Below are positions 46,881-54,709 of a stretch of 64,000 nt of DNA, in pieces. Under the pieces are notes generated by a model. It saw nothing but the letters and a program-made list of their open reading frames with translations, did not search any database and was not told the origin of the DNA. Within the stretch, counting starts at the first letter, position 1. Each line of letters opens with the position of its first letter. A program made the position numbers and the translations under genes. The DNA comes from CANMXU01 sp052030545. GTDB lineage: Bacteria > Pseudomonadota > Gammaproteobacteria > Enterobacterales > Alteromonadaceae. The stretch spans positions 496,001 through 560,000 of the forward strand of contig NZ_JBPDIH010000002.1 in the NCBI RefSeq assembly GCF_052030545.1, given 5' to 3'.

Positions 46881-47590
46881 TGTCGGCAAAAATGATTAAC
46901 GTACTGCTAATTGAAGACGACCATAAACTGGGCTTAAAAATTAAACGCTTTCTTGAGAAAAATGACTGCCAAGTTGACTGGCTGCGTGGTGGCTCATTAA
47001 TTGGTGTTGAATCGAAAGTCAGTGGTTTTGATGTGATTTTATGTGATATCGACTTGCCTGATATGTCTGGCTTTGATATTTGCACGCAATGGCGCGAACA
47101 ATACAACGGCGCCTTTATTTTCATTACCGCGTTTACCGACTGCGAACGCCAAATTGCCGGCTTAGAATTAGGCGCCGACGATTACATTGTTAAGCCATTT
47201 CAACCTGATGTATTACTGGCGCGCATTAAAGCTAATTTAAGACGCTCTCATACCTCAAAAGAAGCCGAAACTACCGATACCACCACACCAATTAGTTTAG
47301 ACGGATATTCGCTCGACCCTAAATCATCGCAAGCGAATGTAAAAGGCAATATTTTACCACTGACCCGCCAAGAATTTTCAATACTGTATATTCTGACTGC
47401 CAACGTGAATCATAAGGTAACACGCGATGCTATTTACCAGGTTGTACTGAATAAAGAGTATGATGGGTTTGACCGCACCGCAGATGTTTACGTGAGTAAA
47501 TTACGTAAAAAATTCAATGCTATACCAGATAACCATTATCAAATTGATACGGTTTGGGGCAAGGGCTATGTGCTTAATAGCGTGCTTTAA
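46880..47590 (+). CDS. OmpR-family response regulator
   Basis: 236 residues from ATG 46880; the TTG at 46865 lies inside the upstream gene and is less likely. Receiver domain: acidic pocket LLIEDD at 9-14, phosphoacceptor Asp56 (ILCDIDLPD), and the conserved Lys in YIVKPFQ. Winged-helix domain (about 140-236) with LTRQEFSIL and VYVSKLRKKF. It should be phosphorylated by the kinase encoded 9 bp downstream. Probable autoregulation via the direct repeats at 45447-45464. Confidence 0.95.
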   Translation: MSAKMINVLLIEDDHKLGLKIKRFLEKNDCQVDWLRGGSLIGVESKVSGFDVILCDIDLPDMSGFDICTQWREQYNGAFIFITAFTDCERQIAGLELGADDYIVKPFQPDVLLARIKANLRRSHTSKEAETTDTTTPISLDGYSLDPKSSQANVKGNILPLTRQEFSILYILTANVNHKVTRDAIYQVVLNKEYDGFDRTADVYVSKLRKKFNAIPDNHYQIDTVWGKGYVLNSVL

Positions 47591-47599
47591 ATAGTTGTA

Positions 47600-48787
47600 A
47601 TGAACATTCAATTTCTTCGTTTATCATTTACGCTGTTGTTAGCGTTATTTGCCTATTCTTGGCTGCTGTCGACTATTTGGGAAACCTTTGCACCCGCAAA
47701 ACCCATTATTACCGTAGAGCAGGCTTTTAAGTTGCATGCGAATAAAGAGCAGCAGCTGTTTAAAAGCATACCTGAAGACGTTATTCAGCTACCTAAAGCG
47801 ATGTTCGAGCAAATAAAAGCGGGTCAACAAATTCAATTTATTGACGGTAAAAACAACGTCTATTTTTACAACTATCGTGATGGAAACGTCGAAATTCTTG
47901 GCCCAATTCAAATGGATAACAGCGCGATAAACAATCAACGCTATTTAACTTCGCTGTATTTTATTGGCGTGATTGTTATTTTGCTATTTTGGTTTAGACC
48001 ACTGTTTTTAGAACTCAGACTGTTGTCGAAAAAAGCACTCGAATTTAGCAAAACCGCCCATTGGCAAGCCTTTAGCATTCGTCAATCATCTCCTATTTTT
48101 CCGGTGGTAGAAGTGTTTAATCAAATGGGGCAGCGGATTGAAGAATTGGTCGAGCAGTACAAAGGCATTTCTCGCATGATCGGCCATGAAATACGCACGC
48201 CGCTAGCGCGCACGCAGTTCTCATTAGCGACCATAGATGACGAAGAGCACAAAGAAGAGTTAAGCTCTATTCAAGAAGATATTGACGAAATTGCCGCGTT
48301 AACCGAAGAGTTTTTAAATATTGCCAAACTTGAATATACCCAAGCGCAACTGCCTTTATCTTTAGTTGAAATTAAACCTTTGATCAGCGACTTAGTTGCG
48401 CGTTTTCAGCGCACGACACGTCATCAAATAAAGCTCGACATCGACGATAATTTAAAAGTATTTATTGATAAAACCTCGTTTATGCGTATGAGTCAAAACT
48501 TAATTGGCAATGCCTTAAAGCACTGCAATAGCCAAATAAACGTTAGAATTATCGAACATGAACAACACTTTACCTTAGACGTTTGCGACGATGGTGATGG
48601 CTTTAAAGAAGCAGAAAAAGCCCTTAAACCGTATTATCAAGAAGATAGTAGTAAAGACGGTTTTGGCTTAGGTTTAGCGATTATTAAAATGATCGCCAAG
48701 TGGTATCAAGGCAACATTAGCATTACTAAATGCCCAACCCTAAACGGCGCAAAAGTCAGCTTTAGCTGGCCAAAAAAACTGAAGTAG
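47600..48787 (+). CDS. Sensor histidine kinase
   Basis: 395 residues. Two membrane segments (about 8-25 and 118-140) enclose a short periplasmic sensor of about 90 residues rich in Gln/Lys. HisKA with His196 in MIGHEIRTPLART, and an HATPase domain with NLIGNALKHC, DDGDGF and GFGLGLAIIKMIA. No clear HAMP signature. The small sensor and the MipA/DUF3019 partners suggest envelope or cationic stress sensing, by inference only. Confidence 0.93.
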   Translation: MNIQFLRLSFTLLLALFAYSWLLSTIWETFAPAKPIITVEQAFKLHANKEQQLFKSIPEDVIQLPKAMFEQIKAGQQIQFIDGKNNVYFYNYRDGNVEILGPIQMDNSAINNQRYLTSLYFIGVIVILLFWFRPLFLELRLLSKKALEFSKTAHWQAFSIRQSSPIFPVVEVFNQMGQRIEELVEQYKGISRMIGHEIRTPLARTQFSLATIDDEEHKEELSSIQEDIDEIAALTEEFLNIAKLEYTQAQLPLSLVEIKPLISDLVARFQRTTRHQIKLDIDDNLKVFIDKTSFMRMSQNLIGNALKHCNSQINVRIIEHEQHFTLDVCDDGDGFKEAEKALKPYYQEDSSKDGFGLGLAIIKMIAKWYQGNISITKCPTLNGAKVSFSWPKKLK

Positions 48788-48812
48788 CTCCGAACCTGTT
48801 CTTTTCTTCTAA

Positions 48813-48891
48813 GGGGTCGGTGACACTTTTCCAATTAAAACGTCGATCTTGCCACCTCAATTGAAATTTTATATCTAGCGTCACCGACCCC
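48813..48891. repeat. REPIN-like palindrome, copy 1
   Basis: 79-bp imperfect palindrome with ends GGGGTCGGTGAC and GTCACCGACCCC. The core contains AATTAAAACGTCGATCTTGC. Followed by TTTTGTTC. Copies 1 and 2 lie upstream of the RAYT gene. Confidence 0.9.
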
Positions 48892-48915
48892 TTTTGTTCA
48901 ATTTAAACCTGAATT

Positions 48916-48992
48916 GGGGTCGGTGACACTTTTGCAAATAAAACATCGATCTTGCGCCTTAATTGAAATTTAAAACTAATGTCACCGACCCC
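48916..48992. repeat. REPIN-like palindrome, copy 2
   Basis: 77 bp, ends as in copy 1, core AATAAAACATCGATCTTGC. Followed by two further degenerate CCCCTTTTGTT half-sites (to 49035) leading into the RAYT promoter. Confidence 0.9.
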
Positions 48993-49075
48993 TTTTGTTT
49001 ATTATCGCCCCCTTTTGTTTAAACCCCTTTTGTTCATCTATAATTTAAAGACATTTTTTGTTGAAGGACTCAACA

Positions 49076-49654
49076 ATGCCAAGACAAGCAAGGATGTTTC
49101 AAGCTGGCGTGCCCTGCCATGTAATAAGCAGAGGCAATAACCGCCAAGATTGTTTTATTAATTACAATGATTATTTGTTTTATCTAAAGTGCCTCAATGA
49201 AGCTTGCTTGAAACATAACGTCGCATTGCATGCCTACGTGTTAATGACTAATCACGTGCATTTATTATTTACCCCAAGTTGTAAGCAGGGTATTTCTAAA
49301 GTCATGCAATCAATTGGCCGTCGTTATGTCTACTATTTTAATAAAACTTACCAGCGCACAGGTACGTTATGGGAAGGCCGATTTAAAGCCCGTATTATTG
49401 ATGCTGAGCGCTATCTTCTTAGCTGTTACCGTTATATTGAACTTAATCCGGTGCGCGCTAATATGGTTGCGACACCCGGTGATTATTTATGGTCAAGCTA
49501 CGGCGTAAATGCAGGAATTAAGCCTCGAAAAAACTTATCACCACATCCACTTTATCAAAGCCTAGCTAGTGATGAAAATCAGCGTCATTTCGCTTATCAA
49601 GCGCTATTTAATCGTGAATTAACAGACGATGAATTGAACGAGATTACAAGTTAA
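49076..49654 (+). CDS. REP-associated tyrosine transposase (RAYT, Y1_Tnp)
   Basis: 192 residues from ATG 49076; the frame extends to 49058 without an ATG. IS200/IS605-related Y1 nuclease: metal-binding HUH motif His60-Val-His62 (MTNHVHLLF) and the nucleophile region CYRYIELNPVRA (Tyr118 or Tyr120). N-terminus SRGNNRQDCF is typical of RAYTs. RAYTs bind and mobilise REP palindromes in trans. Here five such palindromes flank the gene (two upstream, three downstream), strong evidence that this is the cognate enzyme. The reading frame looks intact. Confidence 0.93.
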   Translation: MPRQARMFQAGVPCHVISRGNNRQDCFINYNDYLFYLKCLNEACLKHNVALHAYVLMTNHVHLLFTPSCKQGISKVMQSIGRRYVYYFNKTYQRTGTLWEGRFKARIIDAERYLLSCYRYIELNPVRANMVATPGDYLWSSYGVNAGIKPRKNLSPHPLYQSLASDENQRHFAYQALFNRELTDDELNEITS

Positions 49655-49664
49655 AGCACTAATC

Positions 49665-49742
49665 GGGGTCGGTGACATATATCCAAATAAAACCGTAGTC
49701 TTGCCACCTTAATTAAAGCTTCAAACTAATGTCACCGCCCCC
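49665..49742. repeat. REPIN-like palindrome, copy 3
   Basis: 78 bp starting 10 bp after the RAYT stop. Left end GGGGTCGGTGACATAT; right end GTCACCGCCCCC, one transversion from the others. Confidence 0.9.
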
Positions 49743-49798
49743 TTTTGTTACCGACCCCTTTTGTTAAACTGCCCCCTATTCAAACTCCAACATTTATT

Positions 49799-49876
49799 GG
49801 GGTCGGTGACATATATCCAAATAAAACCGTAATCTTGCCACCTTAATTAAAGCTTCAAACCAATGTCACCGACCCC
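49799..49876. repeat. REPIN-like palindrome, copy 4
   Basis: 78 bp with the regular ends. Nearly identical to copy 3 (only a few differences), suggesting the most recent duplication. A lone half-site (GTTACCGACCCCTTTT) lies between them. Confidence 0.9.
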
Positions 49877-49900
49877 TTTTGTTACTTTACCTAAAAACAA

Positions 49901-49930
49901 AAAGGCCGACAGTTTCCTGTCGGCCTTTTA
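49901..49930. terminator. Terminator between RAYT and the lipoprotein gene
   Basis: Stem AAAAGGCCGACAG/CTGTCGGCCTTTT-like with a 4-base loop and A/T flanks. It sits between REPIN copies 4 and 5 and can serve both convergent transcripts. Confidence 0.88.
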
Positions 49931-49947
49931 CGCTAATAAAGTTGAAA

Positions 49948-50024
49948 GGGGTGGTGACATATTTTCAAATAAAACCGCAATCTTGTCGCCTTAATTGAAG
50001 TTTCAAACTAATGTCACCGACACC
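49948..50024. repeat. REPIN-like palindrome, copy 5 (degenerate)
   Basis: 77 bp with eroded ends, GGGGTGGTGAC and GTCACCGACACC. The oldest-looking copy. Confidence 0.85.
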
Positions 50025-50075
50025 TTTTTTTCCCTTTGTTCCTACTTTTATTTCTGTATTAAACTTGTCACCAGT

Positions 50076-53000
50076 TTATTCTTCTTCAGGTAATAGGTCT
50101 TCGATAAAACCTTGGTAAGTATCAGACATACAATAGGTACCATTTTCAGCATGCGCACATAACATGCTGTCATTTCGGCTTAGATTAAATACTTTGCCTA
50201 GACCTAATGTTGAAGAGTTGGTGGAATTGTTACCAAAACATACTAGCCCTTCATCAGCTAGTGCACATATATCAAAACGATTAACAACAATATCAGTAAC
50301 ATTGGTTAATGTTGGCATTGTATATAAAACTGGCTCTGGTGCTTCTTCTGTCAGGTTTTCAAGAGGTACGTCAAAACCTTTACCAAAACAAGTAAGTCCG
50401 TTTTCTGTATTTGCTAAACAACCGGTTTCATAGTTCATATCAATAGCGGTAACGTCTTCCATTGCTATCGTTTTGATAGGACGCTCATCACCGTGTTCGA
50501 TAATATAGCCATCATCATCAAAGAAACTGCTATCTCCCATACATTGCATACTATAAACGTTGCCTGAACCATCAATATCCTTACAATGAGCAAAAGCATA
50601 TTCAGAGCCCCAACACTGCAAGCCATCTTCATCTAATACACAAGTGAAATTTGCATTAGTGAACATATCAATAGGGTTATTAAAGCTAATGCTATTAGGC
50701 ACTTCATCTAAATTATATGGTGTGTCAAGACCGTCACAGCGCACTTCACTGCCAGCTAGTGCACAGGTATGTTGAGGACCTGACCCTAAATATTTAGCAT
50801 TGGTCATATTGGTCTCGCTTAAGTAATTTGAAGTGATTTCATCGTTACCCAAACACTTAACCCCACCTAAATCAGCAAAACATAACCTAAATTGCGCAAC
50901 GTCAATGAGTTTAGGTTGGCTAACAACCGGCTCTCGAGTTGCCCAGTCATCTTGACCACCATTTGCATACAAATCACCGCTGTAACAGCGAATAGCATCA
51001 TTTTGTAATACACATTCACTTCCGCCAAAAAAGTCATAGCCAATTTGTGCATCGTGCTCAAAAGGTATATCAGTTTCAGAGATATAGTTATAGGTTACTG
51101 CTTGAGTAAGCTCACCGTTGATATCAATACAACTTAACACCGGGTTAGCTTGCTCTTCACTTAAATCAACATCACTTTCACCGCTGTAATCTGCAAAACA
51201 TGCGGTATAAGCTTCAGGCAATGCCTTGGTGTTTAGCATGAACTTAGCATAAGTTTCGCCGTTGAATGGATATGGGTCATCTTCGTCAAGCACGCCGTCA
51301 TTATCATCATCAAGGTCGGCATTATTACCGATGCCATCGTTATCCGAATCTTGCCATTCCGTAGGATCACGAGGGAAAGCATCGTCAGCATTAAGTGTAC
51401 CGTCACCGTCAATATCATCATCGTTTAAGTCAGAAATCCAGTCACCATCTAAATCAGCTGGCACGCTTTCAGCATCAAGCGGATCGGTACCGTTATCTAT
51501 TTCATCATCGTCAGCGTAGCCGTCGCCATCGGTATCTAATACCGTACGTTTAGGGTTTAATGGGTAAGCATCTTCAGTGTCAGGTGTACCATCGTTATCA
51601 TCGTCTTCGTCTGTCGCGTTGCCGATGTTGTCACGGTCAAAGTCTTCATGATCGGTTGGATCTAACGGTAATTCATCGTCGTCGTTTTTAACGCCGTCGC
51701 CGTCCATATCATCATCTTCAAAGTTTTTAATGCCATCGCCGTTGGTATCGCGAGTATCAGTTTCCATTTGAAGTTGACTGATGAGGTAACGTGCTTCATT
51801 TAACAGTAGCTCAGCTTCTGTATCACTAATTTCCGTCGTCTCTTGATCAAGAAAGTTCGCTAATAATGCTGCTCGAACTTTCGATAAGTCTTGTGAACCT
51901 TTGCGTTCAAAAGCATATATTTCATCAATACTGGTTAGGTATTCATCTAAAACTTCATTGTTACTTTCGACCAACGCATCTTGATCCATAGCACCAAGGT
52001 AAAAGCTGCGCAGGTAGGCGGCATTCTCGTTTGCAATATAATTAGTGTATGGCGTGATCAAGGCTTTGGCCGTGAATGAACCATCCTCTATAGTTGTATC
52101 CAAAAATGGTAAAGACAATAAAGTGACATTAGCTTGTTCAAACGTTGCTGAGTTAGGCCACTCGATTGAACCTTGGTCAAAATCGGCTCTAAAAATTGCG
52201 CGTGGTGCTGTCATGGCATCTTTGCCCTGAACAACAAAGCTAAACTCTCCATTTGCATCAGTAATGCCAGCAGGTTCTTGATAGTCATGACGAAGGTTAT
52301 TGTTTAAATCAAAATAAACTTCTACACCGGCAAATGGCGCATCAGTGACTAATGAGCCGTTTACTGTAACTGACTTTCGCGTTGCAATATTGATATTAGT
52401 AATTAATACTTTGCTGCTTTTGCCATCACTCACGTACATTTTTATTGCCGTGGTTTCGAATAACAAATCACTACTAGCAACATCGTCAGCTGTTATGTTT
52501 TCAGCATCATAATTTTGTGGGTCGTAAGACGTTATGGCACCGGTTGTTTCATCAAAATGCGCCCAGCTTGGCAACTGGTTAACGCTAAAGGTAATTTCGT
52601 CGCCATCAAGATCTTGTACAAAATTTTCAACGGTGTCAGACAGGAAAAGCTCAAATACTTCACCGTCATCAACAAAAAAGTTGTAATCTTTTTCTTCGTT
52701 AACAAATGGCGGGCGATTTACGTCAACTACCGTTAAATTAAACGCTTTTAAGCTGGTTTCTAGTTCGCCATCTGATACGGTTAAAACAATATTTTCAGTA
52801 AGACCTGCATCAGCATAACCTGGCGTACCACTTAGCTCACCAGTCGAGCTATTTAAACTTAACCATGACGGTAAGTCAGCAGTTGTGCTTACTGTTAACG
52901 ATGAACCTTCATAGTCAAATAATGTCGGTACAAAGCTATACTCTTGCCCTTCATATACCATTTCTGTCGGCGAACCCGTTATTGTAGGTTCTAGATTTTT

Positions 53001-53093
53001 TTCTGGATCGTCGCCTCCACAGCCCGCTAATGCGGTCAAGATAACACTTGAAAGTAGTGTGCGACGAGCAAATTCAATTTTATTTATACTCAT
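50076..53093 (-). CDS. Large lipoprotein with Ig-like, thrombospondin type 3 and RCC1-like repeats
   Basis: 1005 residues from ATG 53093 (MSINKI), chosen because it gives a proper lipoprotein signal (LTALAGC) and does not overlap the upstream gene; the longer start would. Residues of about 35-120 and 125-235 are He_PIG/cadherin-like domains. About 240-330 is a SdrD B-like domain (VYFDLNNNLRHDYQEP). About 455-640 is a run of Ca-binding thrombospondin type 3 repeats (DTNGDGIKNFEDDDMDGDG-like). The rest holds Cys-paired RCC1-like repeats (LQCWGSE, LTCFGKG, LVCFGNN). Third gene of the giant-protease operon. Surface or matrix protein; ligand unknown. Confidence 0.83.
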   Translation of the reverse strand: MSINKIEFARRTLLSSVILTALAGCGGDDPEKNLEPTITGSPTEMVYEGQEYSFVPTLFDYEGSSLTVSTTADLPSWLSLNSSTGELSGTPGYADAGLTENIVLTVSDGELETSLKAFNLTVVDVNRPPFVNEEKDYNFFVDDGEVFELFLSDTVENFVQDLDGDEITFSVNQLPSWAHFDETTGAITSYDPQNYDAENITADDVASSDLLFETTAIKMYVSDGKSSKVLITNINIATRKSVTVNGSLVTDAPFAGVEVYFDLNNNLRHDYQEPAGITDANGEFSFVVQGKDAMTAPRAIFRADFDQGSIEWPNSATFEQANVTLLSLPFLDTTIEDGSFTAKALITPYTNYIANENAAYLRSFYLGAMDQDALVESNNEVLDEYLTSIDEIYAFERKGSQDLSKVRAALLANFLDQETTEISDTEAELLLNEARYLISQLQMETDTRDTNGDGIKNFEDDDMDGDGVKNDDDELPLDPTDHEDFDRDNIGNATDEDDDNDGTPDTEDAYPLNPKRTVLDTDGDGYADDDEIDNGTDPLDAESVPADLDGDWISDLNDDDIDGDGTLNADDAFPRDPTEWQDSDNDGIGNNADLDDDNDGVLDEDDPYPFNGETYAKFMLNTKALPEAYTACFADYSGESDVDLSEEQANPVLSCIDINGELTQAVTYNYISETDIPFEHDAQIGYDFFGGSECVLQNDAIRCYSGDLYANGGQDDWATREPVVSQPKLIDVAQFRLCFADLGGVKCLGNDEITSNYLSETNMTNAKYLGSGPQHTCALAGSEVRCDGLDTPYNLDEVPNSISFNNPIDMFTNANFTCVLDEDGLQCWGSEYAFAHCKDIDGSGNVYSMQCMGDSSFFDDDGYIIEHGDERPIKTIAMEDVTAIDMNYETGCLANTENGLTCFGKGFDVPLENLTEEAPEPVLYTMPTLTNVTDIVVNRFDICALADEGLVCFGNNSTNSSTLGLGKVFNLSRNDSMLCAHAENGTYCMSDTYQGFIEDLLPEEE

Positions 53094-53103
53094 ATTTTTA
53101 ACC

Positions 53104-54678
53104 CTAATTTCCTGAGTTATCATTTGCTTGTGAAGCGGCTAACGAATCTTTATTCGAAACAACAACATGGCCAGCTTGTTGAATTGAATGATAAATTTCG
53201 TTCCCTACTTGTGTAGGGTAATGTGATAGAACAAGTGGATGGGTACGCGCAATATAATCGCCATACATTGCACGTATTACTTCTTCATAACCACGCAATG
53301 AGCCAGTTGACATCGCGTCCATATCGCTTTTAGTGACCAGATCAATATCGTCACGAGTCTCAGACAATGTCAGGAAGTTATCTAGCATTTCTGTGCGACT
53401 TTCACTTAACGCCCCAACAAGAGGTAGATCGTAATATTCGGCTTCAGGATCTACCGCTAATTTGGCTTCATTAGCTGCATCATTAGCCGCTTGTTTTGCC
53501 GTAAAAATTTGGTAGCTCGCGTCTGTGTAGGGTGAAATGTTATAACCAACCACCGTCACTTTTGGGATCCAAACATTGGTTTGAGGGTGCCTTACATGGG
53601 GAACCGTCATGATAGGATCTGCAGTTAGTGTCACTGGCGATACAAAAAAGTCTGGTGCTTGGTAAGATTCATCTGCACCGGCTTGATAAGTATCTTGTGT
53701 ATTACTGTCTAAATAAACGCGAATATTCGGGTACTTAACGTAGTTGTCGTAGATTTGAGTATTGGTGTTTTCCTCGTCTTCATCTTCTTCAGATGTATCT
53801 TCCCCCGGACGCTCCATTTCAATAATATAAGAATCATTAACAACTAAGGTATAGCTGCCATTTTCTTCTGAGCGAGTTGAAGGTTCATCTTCGTCTGCAA
53901 TGCCATTGTTGTTAGCATCAAGATAAACGAGTGCGTTACTTAGGTAGCTTTTGCCAAGTACCTTGCCTGAAAAACAACGACTTTCTTGCACTGTGTCTTG
54001 GATATTAAGAAATACCGTATCGTCTTCGACAATTTCATGGCCATCGTACATTTGCACGATAATTTCATCTAAGCGCCCAGAGGCTTCACAATTAGCATAC
54101 CCAGATATTGTTTGAGTTTCTGCGTCAAAAGACAGCCACTCTGGCAAGCCATAGACGTAAAGATCTACATCGTCACCATCGGCATCGACTGCAGAAATAT
54201 CCACTGACACCTGTGATAATTCGTCAAATAAAACATTGGCGATAGGGTTAAGCTCTGGCGCTCTATTAGTATTTTCAATTTCAATACGAATAGGATCAGC
54301 ATGCGTTTCATTAACACCATCTGAAACACTAACAAAAACGGTTGCAACACCGGCATCATCATAGCTAGGTGTGCCGTAAATGACTAATTCGGTAGCCGTA
54401 TTTGGCGTAGCACTACTGCTACTGTCATCACTAGAAGCGGCAACCACTTCGGTTTTTGAATAAGCCCATTCAGGTAAACCTGATACAGAAAAGCTTAAAT
54501 TTTGTTGGTCAATGTCAATCGCACGAACACGATATTCAAAGAATTCCATTTCCTGTGCGCTAGGCACAGGATTGTTTGATACGGTCGGCGCATTATCTTT
54601 GGTGCCGCCATCACTGCCACAGGCAGTAAGGGCGAGCGCAATAGCAGCGACACTTGATTTTTTAATAAAATGATTCAT
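53104..54678 (-). CDS. Lipoprotein with Ig-like repeats and a SdrD B-like domain
   Basis: 524 residues from ATG 54678 (MNHFIKKSS). Signal with lipobox LTAC, then GSDGG. Two He_PIG/cadherin-like domains (about 30-230: FSVSGLPEWAY and LYVYGLPEWLSF), then VYLDANNNGIADEDEP, a SdrD B-type element, and an acidic segment. The C-terminal part (about 330-524) is helical, contains AANDAANEAKLAVD, and is not recognised. Between the protease (31 bp upstream) and the 50076-53093 lipoprotein (10 bp downstream), so one operon. Confidence 0.82.
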   Translation of the reverse strand: MNHFIKKSSVAAIALALTACGSDGGTKDNAPTVSNNPVPSAQEMEFFEYRVRAIDIDQQNLSFSVSGLPEWAYSKTEVVAASSDDSSSSATPNTATELVIYGTPSYDDAGVATVFVSVSDGVNETHADPIRIEIENTNRAPELNPIANVLFDELSQVSVDISAVDADGDDVDLYVYGLPEWLSFDAETQTISGYANCEASGRLDEIIVQMYDGHEIVEDDTVFLNIQDTVQESRCFSGKVLGKSYLSNALVYLDANNNGIADEDEPSTRSEENGSYTLVVNDSYIIEMERPGEDTSEEDEDEENTNTQIYDNYVKYPNIRVYLDSNTQDTYQAGADESYQAPDFFVSPVTLTADPIMTVPHVRHPQTNVWIPKVTVVGYNISPYTDASYQIFTAKQAANDAANEAKLAVDPEAEYYDLPLVGALSESRTEMLDNFLTLSETRDDIDLVTKSDMDAMSTGSLRGYEEVIRAMYGDYIARTHPLVLSHYPTQVGNEIYHSIQQAGHVVVSNKDSLAASQANDNSGN

Positions 54679-54709
54679 TGTCATGTTAAACCCTTGAAAA
54701 AGTTCGATA

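Noticed and set aside
48813..50024. Possible CRISPR or insertion-sequence terminal repeats
   Set aside because: The palindromes are self-complementary elements with shared cores rather than repeat-spacer units, and they do not bracket the RAYT gene as a single pair of ends; REPIN fits better.
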